A DNA stretch of 64,000 nucleotides from Enterocloster aldenensis. Lineage in GTDB: Bacteria > Bacillota > Clostridia > Lachnospirales > Lachnospiraceae. Location of the stretch: assembly GCF_003434055.1 (NCBI RefSeq), contig NZ_QVEX01000003.1, forward strand, positions 124,001 through 188,000, given 5' to 3'. A program made the position numbers and the translations under genes. The notes below the pieces were generated by a model. The model saw nothing but the letters and a program-made list of their open reading frames with translations. It searched no databases and was not told the origin of the DNA. The stretch's first letter is position 1. Every line of letters starts with the position of its first letter. Shown one piece after another: positions 8,734 to 16,820 of this stretch.

Positions 8734-8847
8734 GACGCAGAAAGACTGCTTTTAAGGCAATGACGGCAATAGACCTGAACAGACCCACAAAACCGTAACG
8801 GACCGGCAGCAGGGGCTTTGGGATGCCATATAAGGAGACGAGACAGG

Positions 8848-9498
8848 ATGTTAAATATACAATTGGAACAGGTGCTCCCATCAGAGATAGAGCGCCGAAG
8901 TTTTGAACTGATTGACCAGGAACTTAAGTCAATGGGAATCCGGCTTAAGCCGGAACAGGAGCCGGTCATCAAACGGGCCATCCATACCACGGCTGATTTT
9001 GAGTACGCCGGGAACCTGGTATTTTCTGAGCACGCAGTACAGAAGGGAATCGACGCCCTCAAACAGGGGGCGGTAATCGTCACGGACACCAATATGGGAT
9101 GGTCAGGGGTGAATAAAAGGAAGCTGTCTGCCCTGGGAGGGGAGGCGCTCTGCTTCATGGCAGATAAGGACGTGGCCGAGGAGGCGGCAGAAAAAGGGAC
9201 CACCAGGGCAGTGGCCAGCATGGAGAAGGCGGCCCGGTTATTTGGAAGGAGCCGTCCCTGCATCTTTGCCATCGGCAATGCCCCCACTGCTTTGATCCGC
9301 CTATATGAGCTGGTGAAGGAGGGGAGCATTTCCCCGTCCCTGGTCATAGGGGCGCCGGTCGGTTTTGTGAACGTGGTACAGTCCAAGGAACTGATCCTTA
9401 CCCTTGAGGACACGCCGTACATTGTGGCAAAAGGAAGAAAGGGGGGCAGCAACGTGGCGGCCGCCATCTGCAATGCCCTCCTTTATCAGATTGGATGA
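8848..9498 (+). CDS. cbiC: Cobalt-precorrin-8 methylmutase
   Basis: Moves the methyl group from C-11 to C-12, turning cobalt-precorrin-8 into cobyrinic acid. The 216-residue protein shows the family blocks FEYAGNLVFSEHAV (containing the catalytic His), VTDTNMGWSGVNK, AIGNAPTAL and VIGAPVGFVNV. The start is ATG 8848 with AAGGAGACGAGA upstream; an in-frame TTG at 8818 lacks support. It is the last gene of the operon on this strand, about 114 bases after cbiP, and faces the minus-strand gene ending 5 bases away with no clear terminator hairpin between them. Confidence 0.95.
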   Translation: MLNIQLEQVLPSEIERRSFELIDQELKSMGIRLKPEQEPVIKRAIHTTADFEYAGNLVFSEHAVQKGIDALKQGAVIVTDTNMGWSGVNKRKLSALGGEALCFMADKDVAEEAAEKGTTRAVASMEKAARLFGRSRPCIFAIGNAPTALIRLYELVKEGSISPSLVIGAPVGFVNVVQSKELILTLEDTPYIVAKGRKGGSNVAAAICNALLYQIG

Positions 9499-9503
9499 TT
9501 GAT

Positions 9504-10910
9504 TTATTTTTTTCCGTTCCAGCAATAGGTGCAGAGCTTACATGGGGAAATGCCGATGGATTCCACCAGGTCGTCCAGCCTGTGGTAACGGAGTGTGGTA
9601 AAGTTCAGGCGCTTCCGGATTTCCTCCATCATCTCCTTGTAATTACCGCTGTCCGGGTTGGCGTAGTCTGCCAGCAGTTCATCCGATACGCAGCCGCCTT
9701 CCCTGTCCCTGATGATACGTCTGGTAATCAGGTCCAGCTCCGAGGAGGAGCGGGAGAAATTAAGATAGGGACAGCCAAACATAAGGGGCGGGCAGGCAGG
9801 CCTGATATGCACTTCCTTTGCGCCGCTCTGGTAAAGGAATTCGGAGGTCTCGCCCAGCTGGGTCCCCCTGACAATGGAGTCGTCAATCAGCAGCAGCTTT
9901 TTGCCGCGGATCAGCGAGTCCACGGGAATCAGCTTCATTTTCGCAATCAGGTTGCGCTGGCCCTGGTTCTGGGGCATGAAGGAACGGGGCCAGGTAGGCG
10001 TGTATTTGATGAAAGGGCGTGCAAAGGGGATGCCGGATTCATTGGCATAACCGATGGCATGGGCGATTCCTGAATCAGGTACGCCGGCCACCACGTCGGG
10101 CCTTGCCTCATCGCGTTTGGCCAGAAGCTTTCCGCATTCATAGCGCATGCTTTCCACGTTGACCCCCTCATAGGTGGAGGTGGGATAGCCGTAGTAGACC
10201 CAGAGGAAAGAGCAGATTTTCATCTCCTGTCTTGGGGGGCTCATGGTTTCCACACATTCCGGGGTAATGAATACGATTTCGCCGGGGCCCAGCTCCTTGT
10301 AGTCAGAGTAGCCCAGGTTGATAAAGGCAAAGCTCTCAAAGGAGGCGCAGAAAGCATCCTCCTTTTTTCCGATTACAACAGGCGTCCTGCCGTATCTGTC
10401 CCTGGAGGCGTAGATGCCTTTTGGGGTCAGCAGCAGTATGGTCATGGAACCTTCAATCCGTTCCTGCGCATATAAAAGCCCTTCCACCAGGGATGACTTC
10501 TGGTTAATCAGGGCAGCCACCAGCTCCGTGGAATTAATACGCCCGTGGCTCATCTCCATAAAATGTATATGTCCGTTCCGGAATGCTTCCTGTATCAGCT
10601 CGTCCTGGTTGTTGATCTTGCCCACCGTTGTTATGGCAAAACTTCCCAGGTGTGACTGGATTAATAAGGGCTGGGGTTCATTATCGGAAATACATCCAAT
10701 CCCATAATATCCCTCCAGCTCGTTTAAATCGCCGTCAAACTTTGTACGGAACGGGCTGTTTTCTATATTATGGATGGAGCGGGCAAAGCCCTGTTCCCCG
10801 TACACGGCCATACCGCCGCGTTTCGTGCCAAGATGGGAGTGGTAATCGACTCCGAAAAAAAGATCCAATGTACAGCTGTTCTTAGATGCAACACCAAATA
10901 TTCCGCCCAT
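9504..10910 (-). CDS. PurF-like amidophosphoribosyltransferase paralogue lacking the catalytic Cys
   Basis: The 468-residue protein has the two-domain layout of glutamine PRPP amidotransferase. The phosphoribosyltransferase half is intact: PRPP motif LLLIDDSIVRGTQ at 339-351 and Cys233, Cys380, Cys460 and Cys463 at positions resembling the [4Fe-4S] ligands of Bacillus PurF. The N-terminal Ntn-glutaminase half looks dead. The expected C-G-I-F-G that starts mature PurF reads MGGIFGV, so Gly replaces the nucleophile. The usual N-G-N oxyanion segment reads VGKINN near residue 97, and there is no Bacillus-type propeptide. It may use free ammonia or act as a regulator, and a normal purF is expected elsewhere. 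RBS GAGGG is at about 10918-10922. A promoter lies at 10978-11007. Confidence 0.85.
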   Translation of the reverse strand: MGGIFGVASKNSCTLDLFFGVDYHSHLGTKRGGMAVYGEQGFARSIHNIENSPFRTKFDGDLNELEGYYGIGCISDNEPQPLLIQSHLGSFAITTVGKINNQDELIQEAFRNGHIHFMEMSHGRINSTELVAALINQKSSLVEGLLYAQERIEGSMTILLLTPKGIYASRDRYGRTPVVIGKKEDAFCASFESFAFINLGYSDYKELGPGEIVFITPECVETMSPPRQEMKICSFLWVYYGYPTSTYEGVNVESMRYECGKLLAKRDEARPDVVAGVPDSGIAHAIGYANESGIPFARPFIKYTPTWPRSFMPQNQGQRNLIAKMKLIPVDSLIRGKKLLLIDDSIVRGTQLGETSEFLYQSGAKEVHIRPACPPLMFGCPYLNFSRSSSELDLITRRIIRDREGGCVSDELLADYANPDSGNYKEMMEEIRKRLNFTTLRYHRLDDLVESIGISPCKLCTYCWNGKK

Positions 10911-10977
10911 GTATATGCCCTCTTTGATAGTAGTGATTTGTGATCAGTGATTTGTAATCCTGCCTGTTACAGGACTT

Positions 10978-11007
10978 ATCATAACATATATTAGCATTGG
11001 AGGACAA
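10978..11007 (-). promoter_or_regulatory. Promoter of the PurF-like gene
   Basis: Read on the minus strand, TTGTCC (11002-11007) and TATGAT (10978-10983) are separated by 18 bp, about 70 bases upstream of the start. A 14-bp direct repeat (AGTGATTTGT-type, 10932-10959) and a short palindrome CCTGTTACAGG lie in the leader; their role is unknown. Confidence 0.6.
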
Positions 11008-11071
11008 TATGAATGTTATATTATTTATACTTATAATGCATCATAAGCAGTACGGGGCCAACCGGACAATT

Positions 11072-11100
11072 GCAAAATAATGGGACTCATTGTATAATTA
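11072..11100 (+). promoter_or_regulatory. Promoter of the YesN/YesM operon
   Basis: TTGCAA (11072-11077) and TATAAT (11095-11100) are separated by 17 bp, about 67 bases ahead of the response-regulator start. This is a near-consensus vegetative promoter. Confidence 0.75.
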
Positions 11101-11166
11101 ATAGATATATTAACAGCCGGGATTTCAGGAAGATATTTCACGATAGATGAGAAAAGGGGCATTCAT

Positions 11167-12807
11167 ATGGACTTATACAGGATTATTCTGGTGGATGATG
11201 AGGAAGAGGTAAGGCAGAGCATCATCAGGAAGATTAACTGGACAGAAGCAGGATTTCAGGTTGTGGGGGATGCGGAGAACGGGGAGGACGCCATGGAGAA
11301 GGTGGAGGCCCTGGAGCCGGATCTGATCCTTACGGATATCCGTATGCCATATATGGACGGACTGACCCTGGCGGAGAAGGTGCGCCAGAAATATCCCTCC
11401 GTAAAAATCGTCATATTTTCCGGATATGATGACTTTGAATACGCCAAGCAGGCCATCAAGCTGAATGTGACGGAGTATATATTAAAGCCCGTGAACGTGG
11501 AGGAGCTGACTGCCATATTAAAGCGCATCAAATCCAACCTGGACGAGGAGATTGAACAGAAGAGGAATGTAAGCCTGCTGCGGGAGAACTATATTAAAAG
11601 TCTTCCCATCCTGCGGGAACAGTTCATCAATGAACTGATCAGTTATCCGGTGCCGGAAGAAACCGTGGCCGACCGGCTGCAGGAATATGACATACCCCTT
11701 GCCGGAGCCAAGAAGTGGGTGGCCGCTGCCATTGACATTGAGCCTGAGGAAATCCGGGGCAGCGCCATGCTTCCCCTGCACAAGGAAAAGGACCTGATTC
11801 CCATTTCCGTGATGCAGATTGTGGAGGAGAAATTAAAGAATTACTGCCGCTGCGCCCTGGCTACCTCGGCCAGGACAGCGGCGGCGGAGATTGCAGTCAT
11901 TGCTGCCATTGACGGGGAGAACAGCCAGACAGGGCTGATTGACGTGCTGGGGGACATCTGTAAGGAGACCAAGAAAATCCTGGAAGTCCCCATCACGGTG
12001 GGAATCGGTCACGGCTGTCAGGCCCTGTCTGAAATCAGCAGCTCCTACAAGGCGGCAGTGGACGCCCTTGGTTACAAGGCCATCGTGGGAGGCGGAAGCA
12101 CCATCTACATCAACGACGTGGAGCCGGTCAGCGGCGGCAAGCTGCTGTTTGACGGCAAGGACGAGGCGGAACTGATTGCGGCCATCAAGTTCGGCCCCAG
12201 GGAAAAGATAGAAGAGGCCGTGCGCAGCGTCATGGATAAGATGAGCGACGCAAAGGTGCATTTCCGCCAGTGCCAGGCCTATATGCTGAGCGTGTCCAGC
12301 AGCATCATACAGAGGATCCAGCAGCATGACCTGGATATGGCCCAGATTCTGGAGGAAGGGGAGGACCATGAGGATACCTTTGCGCTGATCCCCAAGATGC
12401 AGAAAAAGGAGGATTTCAGCCAGTGGCTTCTGTCGGTGGCGCTGCGGATGAACCAGGTGATGAACCAGGAACGTGACAACACCATGAAGCAGGTAATACA
12501 GGAGGCCAAGGAATATATCATGGACAACTACCAGGATCCGGACCTTTCCGTGGAAAAAATCTGCCGCCACCTGCATATGAGCCCGGCCTATTTCTCCACC
12601 ATGTTTAAGAAGGAAACAGGGCAGGCCTATATCGCCTATCTGACCGAGGTGCGGCTGAATAAGGCGGTGGAACTGCTGGGCAAGACTGATGACAAGACCT
12701 ATGTGATTGCATCCAAGGTGGGGTATCAGGAACAGAACTATTTCAGTTATGTATTCAAGAAACGTTTCGGTATTTCCCCAACCAAGTTCAGGGGAGCCAA
12801 ACGGTAA
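11167..12807 (+). CDS. YesN-type response regulator (REC plus AraC-type DNA-binding domain)
   Basis: The 546-residue regulator has an N-terminal receiver domain (VDDEEEVRQS near residue 9; phospho-acceptor Asp in DLILTDIRMPYMDG near residue 56; late Lys in YILKPVN). A long middle region follows. The C-terminal AraC/XylS double helix-turn-helix reads LSVEKICRHLHMSPAYFS and then VGYQEQNYFSYVFKKRFG. It is predicted to activate sugar-uptake genes, here most plausibly the adjacent mgl genes. The start is ATG 11167 after AAAAGGGGC. It is followed after 10 bases by its sensor kinase. Confidence 0.93.
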   Translation: MDLYRIILVDDEEEVRQSIIRKINWTEAGFQVVGDAENGEDAMEKVEALEPDLILTDIRMPYMDGLTLAEKVRQKYPSVKIVIFSGYDDFEYAKQAIKLNVTEYILKPVNVEELTAILKRIKSNLDEEIEQKRNVSLLRENYIKSLPILREQFINELISYPVPEETVADRLQEYDIPLAGAKKWVAAAIDIEPEEIRGSAMLPLHKEKDLIPISVMQIVEEKLKNYCRCALATSARTAAAEIAVIAAIDGENSQTGLIDVLGDICKETKKILEVPITVGIGHGCQALSEISSSYKAAVDALGYKAIVGGGSTIYINDVEPVSGGKLLFDGKDEAELIAAIKFGPREKIEEAVRSVMDKMSDAKVHFRQCQAYMLSVSSSIIQRIQQHDLDMAQILEEGEDHEDTFALIPKMQKKEDFSQWLLSVALRMNQVMNQERDNTMKQVIQEAKEYIMDNYQDPDLSVEKICRHLHMSPAYFSTMFKKETGQAYIAYLTEVRLNKAVELLGKTDDKTYVIASKVGYQEQNYFSYVFKKRFGISPTKFRGAKR

Positions 12808-12817
12808 GGAGACGGAC

Positions 12818-14614
12818 ATGCTTTTTGAAAAGCAGAGGCAGGGTGTGCAAAAGGCCAGCATCCGCTACATCATATTTATTTATTTTACGCTGACCGCCCT
12901 GGCTGCCAGCGTGTTTATAGGCATTTCCCTCTATACAAGGCTGTCGGGACAGATGGCGGATACCATACAGGAAGAGAACCAGATACTGATTAACCAGATT
13001 AACCGTTCCATGGATTCCTATCTGCAGACAATCATGAAGCTGTCCGATTCCCTATATTACGGCGTGATTAAGAACGCCGACCTTTCGGACGGCTCCATTG
13101 GCAGCGAGATCACCCTTCTGTATGACAATAACAAGGATAATATAGAAAATATCGCCCTGCTGTCCAAGAACGGCCAGATGCTGGAATCCGTACCTGCGGC
13201 CAGGCTCAAGTCCAATGTTGACGTGATTGATGAGAACTGGTTCAGGAACACCCTTTTAAAGACAGAGAACCTGCATTTTTCCACGCCCCATGTACAGACA
13301 ATCTTTGATGGGAGCGAAAGCCAGTACCGCTGGGTCATTTCCATGTCAAGGGCAGTGGAGATTACCAATGGTCCCTATACGGACCAGGGCGTGCTGCTCA
13401 TCGATATCCGTTACAACAGCCTGGAGCGGCTGTTTGACGGCGTGAACCTGGGCAACGGCGGATATGCGTACCTGATCAGCAGCGATGGGGAGATCATTTA
13501 TCATCCAAAGGCACAGCTTATCGACTCCGGCATTGTCAAAGAGAACAACCGGGAGTCGGCCGGCCTTAAGGACGGCAATTATGAGGAGGTATTTGACGGG
13601 GAAAAGCGGATTGTGTCAGTGAAGACCGTGGGATATACGGGCTGGAAGATCGTGGGCGTCACGCCCCTTGACGGCATGTCCCTTAACAACATCAAGACAA
13701 AGCTCCTGATGGTGTTCATCATCGCATTTGTGCTGTTCATCCTTTCCATCATCAATTCCTACATTTCCACCAGGATCACGGACCCCATCAAAGAGCTGGA
13801 GAAGGCGGTTAATGAGATTGAGCAGGGGAACCTGGAAGTGGAGGTGAGAAGCGCCGGTTCCTATGAGATACAGCATCTGGGCACCTCCATCCAGAGCATG
13901 GCCAGGCGGATCCGGAAGCTGATGAACGACATCGTGGCAGAGCATGAATCCAAGCGTAGAAGTGAATTTGACACGCTCCAGTCCCAGATCAACCCGCATT
14001 TCCTCTACAATACCCTGGATATCATTGTATGGATGATTGAAAATGAAAAGCAGTCCGAAGCCGTGAAGGTGGTGACGGCCCTGGCCAGATTCTTCCGGAT
14101 CAGCTTAAGCAAGGGAAAGAGCATCATCCCGGTAAAGGACGAACTGGAGCATGTGCGCAACTACCTGATGATCCAGCACATGCGCTATAAGAACAAATTC
14201 ACCTATGACATTGAGGCGGATGAGGATGTCCTGGAACTGGCCAGCTTAAAGCTCATGCTTCAGCCACTGGTGGAAAATGCCATCTACCACGGCATGGAAT
14301 TCATGGACGGGGACGGGGAAATCCTGGTCAGGGCATGGCGCCGGGAGGACGACCTTTATATGAGCGTGTCCGACAATGGGCTGGGCATGACCCAGGAGCA
14401 GGTGGAACGCCTGTTCCGGGCCGCGGACCATACGTCCTCAGGCAGGGGCTCCGGCATTGGCGTAAAGAATGTGAATGAGCGGATCAAGCTTTATTTTGGC
14501 ACGGGATACGGCCTTGAGATCTTGTCGGAACCGGATGAGGGGACCACGGTTACGGCGCATCTGCCGGCTATTCCCTATCAGGAAGTGAAGAAAGAGGAAG
14601 CCTATGTTAAATAA
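12818..14614 (+). CDS. YesM-type sensor histidine kinase
   Basis: The 598-residue membrane kinase starts at ATG 12818 (MLFEKQRQGVQ) with TAAGGAGACGG just upstream. It has a first transmembrane helix near residues 20-40 and an extracellular Cache-like sensor region of about 260 residues. A second helix (LLMVFIIAFVLFILSII) is followed by a HAMP linker. The His_kinase domain shows the phospho-acceptor in SQINPHFLYNTLD. The HATPase domain shows VENAIYHGMEF and DNGLGM. The stop overlaps the start of the next gene by 11 bases, so translation of the anchored binding protein is tied to the kinase. In several clostridial three-component systems, membrane-anchored sugar-binding proteins feed such kinases; the same is inferred here. 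Confidence 0.92.
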   Translation: MLFEKQRQGVQKASIRYIIFIYFTLTALAASVFIGISLYTRLSGQMADTIQEENQILINQINRSMDSYLQTIMKLSDSLYYGVIKNADLSDGSIGSEITLLYDNNKDNIENIALLSKNGQMLESVPAARLKSNVDVIDENWFRNTLLKTENLHFSTPHVQTIFDGSESQYRWVISMSRAVEITNGPYTDQGVLLIDIRYNSLERLFDGVNLGNGGYAYLISSDGEIIYHPKAQLIDSGIVKENNRESAGLKDGNYEEVFDGEKRIVSVKTVGYTGWKIVGVTPLDGMSLNNIKTKLLMVFIIAFVLFILSIINSYISTRITDPIKELEKAVNEIEQGNLEVEVRSAGSYEIQHLGTSIQSMARRIRKLMNDIVAEHESKRRSEFDTLQSQINPHFLYNTLDIIVWMIENEKQSEAVKVVTALARFFRISLSKGKSIIPVKDELEHVRNYLMIQHMRYKNKFTYDIEADEDVLELASLKLMLQPLVENAIYHGMEFMDGDGEILVRAWRREDDLYMSVSDNGLGMTQEQVERLFRAADHTSSGRGSGIGVKNVNERIKLYFGTGYGLEILSEPDEGTTVTAHLPAIPYQEVKKEEAYVK

Positions 14615-15575
14615 AGGGAAAATTCTCTGGTGCATATGGGCCGGTATCCTGGTCCTGCTGTTCTTGATGTCCTCCACGGACCTTATCATCAAGGAAAAGG
14701 AGATTGAGGTATACCCGGTTTCCGTCATCATAGACGGGGACAATGATGACTACTATGTGAATTTCAAAAAGGGCATGGATCAGGCAGCGGTGGAATTCCA
14801 CGGGGACGTCAGCTTCATCACCCTTTACGCGGACCATGACCAGGCACAGCAGATGGAGCTGGTGAAAAGGGAAATCAGGGATGGGACCAGGGCGGTCATC
14901 CTGGCCCCGGTGATGGCAGAAGAGGCGGTTAAGGAACTGGAGGGCATGAATACGGGCTGCCCTGTCCTCTTTCTTGGCAGCCCACAGCAGAGCGCAAAGG
15001 TGGCGGATACCATCGGTGTGGACAGCCGGGAGATTGGAAGGATGCTGGGGGAGGCGGCCGTATCCCAGACCCCCAGGGATGTCCCGGTCTATCTCTTCTG
15101 TAAGGGACTGGACTATGGGGACAGCGCCCAGGTCTACGAAGGGGTCAGGGGCGTGCTGGATGGATATGGGTATCAATACCGGCTCATAGAGAAGAAGGTT
15201 CAGGACACATACCGGCAGGCTGTCCAGGAAACGGACTCCCCCGGCAGCGGCAAGATTACCATCATAGCCCTGGACGTACAGTCCTTGGACCAGGCAGCCC
15301 AGATACTGGAGGAAGACCCCATCTATCAGGGCAGGGTGTCCGGGCTTTACGGCGTGGGCAGCACCACATCTTTGCTCAGGGCGCTGGAAAAGGGGATTGT
15401 CACGGGGATGACGGCCTATAACCAGTTTGACGAGGGGTATTTAAGTGTGAAGCAGGCAGTGGAAGCCATCCAGGGCACCCACCAGAAGCAGGAGACGCAG
15501 CTGACGGCCATCTACGTGGACAAGGACAGGCTGAGGGATAAGACAAATGAGAAAATGTTCTATCCCATTGAATGA
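14604..15575 (+). CDS. Membrane-anchored periplasmic-binding-like protein, sensor component
   Basis: The 323-residue protein has an N-terminal hydrophobic segment (ILWCIWAGILVLLFLM) with no obvious lipobox, so it is probably an uncleaved anchor. The fold is of the RbsB/LacI sugar-binding type: strand pattern PVSVIIDGDNDDYY, then AVILAPVM and PVLFLGS. The sugar-contacting residues typical of MglB are not kept: there is no W-D pair and the N-N-D motif is missing. It may bind another ligand or act as a partner protein. It overlaps the kinase gene by 11 bases and the next gene by 4 bases (ATGA). The context suggests signalling rather than transport. Confidence 0.78.
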   Translation: MLNKGKILWCIWAGILVLLFLMSSTDLIIKEKEIEVYPVSVIIDGDNDDYYVNFKKGMDQAAVEFHGDVSFITLYADHDQAQQMELVKREIRDGTRAVILAPVMAEEAVKELEGMNTGCPVLFLGSPQQSAKVADTIGVDSREIGRMLGEAAVSQTPRDVPVYLFCKGLDYGDSAQVYEGVRGVLDGYGYQYRLIEKKVQDTYRQAVQETDSPGSGKITIIALDVQSLDQAAQILEEDPIYQGRVSGLYGVGSTTSLLRALEKGIVTGMTAYNQFDEGYLSVKQAVEAIQGTHQKQETQLTAIYVDKDRLRDKTNEKMFYPIE

Positions 15576-16660
15576 GGGAAAACGGGAAAATGAAAGGGGC
15601 GTATGCGGTGAAGCGGAATTGGATTTATTTATTGGCGGTTTGTTTAGGGGCCGGCATCCTGATCGGGTTCTGGCAGTACAGGGAACATGAAGGACAGCGG
15701 CAGACAAAGAAGAATTCCATCCGTATCGGGGTCCTTCTCTACCGCGGGGATGATACCTTCATCGGCACCCTGCGCACAGGCCTGGAGGATAAGGCAAAGG
15801 AATATGAACAGAAAACAGGAATCAAGGTAAAGTTGGATATCCTGGACTCCAAGGGGAGCCAGAACACCCAGAACAGCCAGGTGGAGCGCCTGATATCCCT
15901 TGGATGTGACGCCCTGTGCATCAACAGCGTGGACCGTTCCTCTGCCTCCATCATCATTGACAAAGCCATGGATGCGGGGACTCCGGTGGTGTTTTTTAAC
16001 CGGGAACCGGTGGAGGAGGACATGAACCGGTGGGAGAAGCTTTATTACGTGGGCGCGGACGCCAAGGAATCGGCCGTGCTTCAGGGAGCGGTCCTGGTGG
16101 ATGCCTATCGGAAGGATTCCCGCACCCTGGACGCCAACGGGAACGGTCTGGTGAGCTACGTGCTCCTGGAAGGTGAGACCAGCCATCAGGACTCCCTGAT
16201 CCGTACGGAGTGGTCCATCCAGACCTTAAAAGACGGGGGCGTTCCGCTGGAGAAAATCACGGGAGGGATTGCCAACTGGGACAGGAGCCAGGCTTCGGCC
16301 CTTATGGAGCAGTGGCTGAAAGAGTACCCGGGGCAGATTGAACTGGTGGTAAGCAACAACGATGACATGGCCCTGGGCGCCATCGACGCCATGAACCGGG
16401 CCGGGATAGGGGCCAATTCCATCAAGGTGGTGGGTATTGACGGCACCCCTGTGGGCATAAAGGCCCTGGAGGAGGGAACCCTTTTCGCTACCGTGGAATC
16501 GGATAAGGAAAGTTACGCCCAGGCCATATTTGACATTGCCTGGAACCTGTCCCTGGGCCAGGACCCCAAGTCCGTCGTGCCGCTGGTCAATGGGAAATAT
16601 TACTGGTGTCCCCAGAAGGTCCTGACCCAGGAGGAGGCAAAAATGCTTAAAAATAAGTAG
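15572..16660 (+). CDS. Membrane-anchored MglB-like sugar-binding protein, normal domain order
   Basis: The 362-residue protein has an N-terminal hydrophobic helix (WIYLLAVCLGAGILIGFW) and no lipobox cysteine in the normal place. The sequence follows galactose/glucose-binding protein in the usual order: IRIGVLLYRGDDTF, CINSVD, TPVVFFNREP, the calcium-loop-like DANGNGLVS, GETSHQDSLIR, ANWDRSQA, VSNNDDMALGA, GIDGTPVG. Most aldohexose-contacting residues of E. coli MglB are present. It starts in an ATGA overlap at 15572; ATG 15590 is an alternative with a better purine stretch upstream. Encoded with the YesM/YesN pair, it is best read as the ligand sensor of that system, while the lipoprotein MglB downstream serves the transporter. 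Confidence 0.85.
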   Translation: MRENGKMKGAYAVKRNWIYLLAVCLGAGILIGFWQYREHEGQRQTKKNSIRIGVLLYRGDDTFIGTLRTGLEDKAKEYEQKTGIKVKLDILDSKGSQNTQNSQVERLISLGCDALCINSVDRSSASIIIDKAMDAGTPVVFFNREPVEEDMNRWEKLYYVGADAKESAVLQGAVLVDAYRKDSRTLDANGNGLVSYVLLEGETSHQDSLIRTEWSIQTLKDGGVPLEKITGGIANWDRSQASALMEQWLKEYPGQIELVVSNNDDMALGAIDAMNRAGIGANSIKVVGIDGTPVGIKALEEGTLFATVESDKESYAQAIFDIAWNLSLGQDPKSVVPLVNGKYYWCPQKVLTQEEAKMLKNK

Positions 16661-16729
16661 GCTTCCATAAAAACCTGATAAAAAAACACAGAATCAAAGA
16701 AATTTTATAATCATTCTTTAAAAATCCTA

Positions 16730-16758
16730 TGGAAAAATGCACAACCAGGCCGTATAAT
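16730..16758 (+). promoter_or_regulatory. Promoter of the mglBAC genes
   Basis: TGGAAA (16730-16735) and TATAAT (16753-16758) are spaced 17 bp. The poor -35 hexamer fits a promoter needing an activator such as the adjacent YesN regulator. The leader then forms an inverted repeat (GCTTTGTTGTT against AACAACCAAAGC, about 16760-16792) before the RBS AAGGGAGG at 16806-16813. Confidence 0.6.
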
Positions 16759-16820
16759 GGCTTTGTTGTTAAGCAAAAACAACCAAAGCAATCATATTAT
16801 TCATAAGGGAGGAATTAAAA

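Noticed and set aside
9495..10073. Plus-strand 192-codon frame opposite the PurF-like gene
   Set aside because: No family features and no ribosome site; the minus strand carries the PRPP motif.
11833..12861. Minus-strand open frame of 342 codons opposite the YesN-type regulator
   Set aside because: His/Leu/Gln-rich composition typical of antisense translation; the plus strand encodes recognisable REC and AraC domains.
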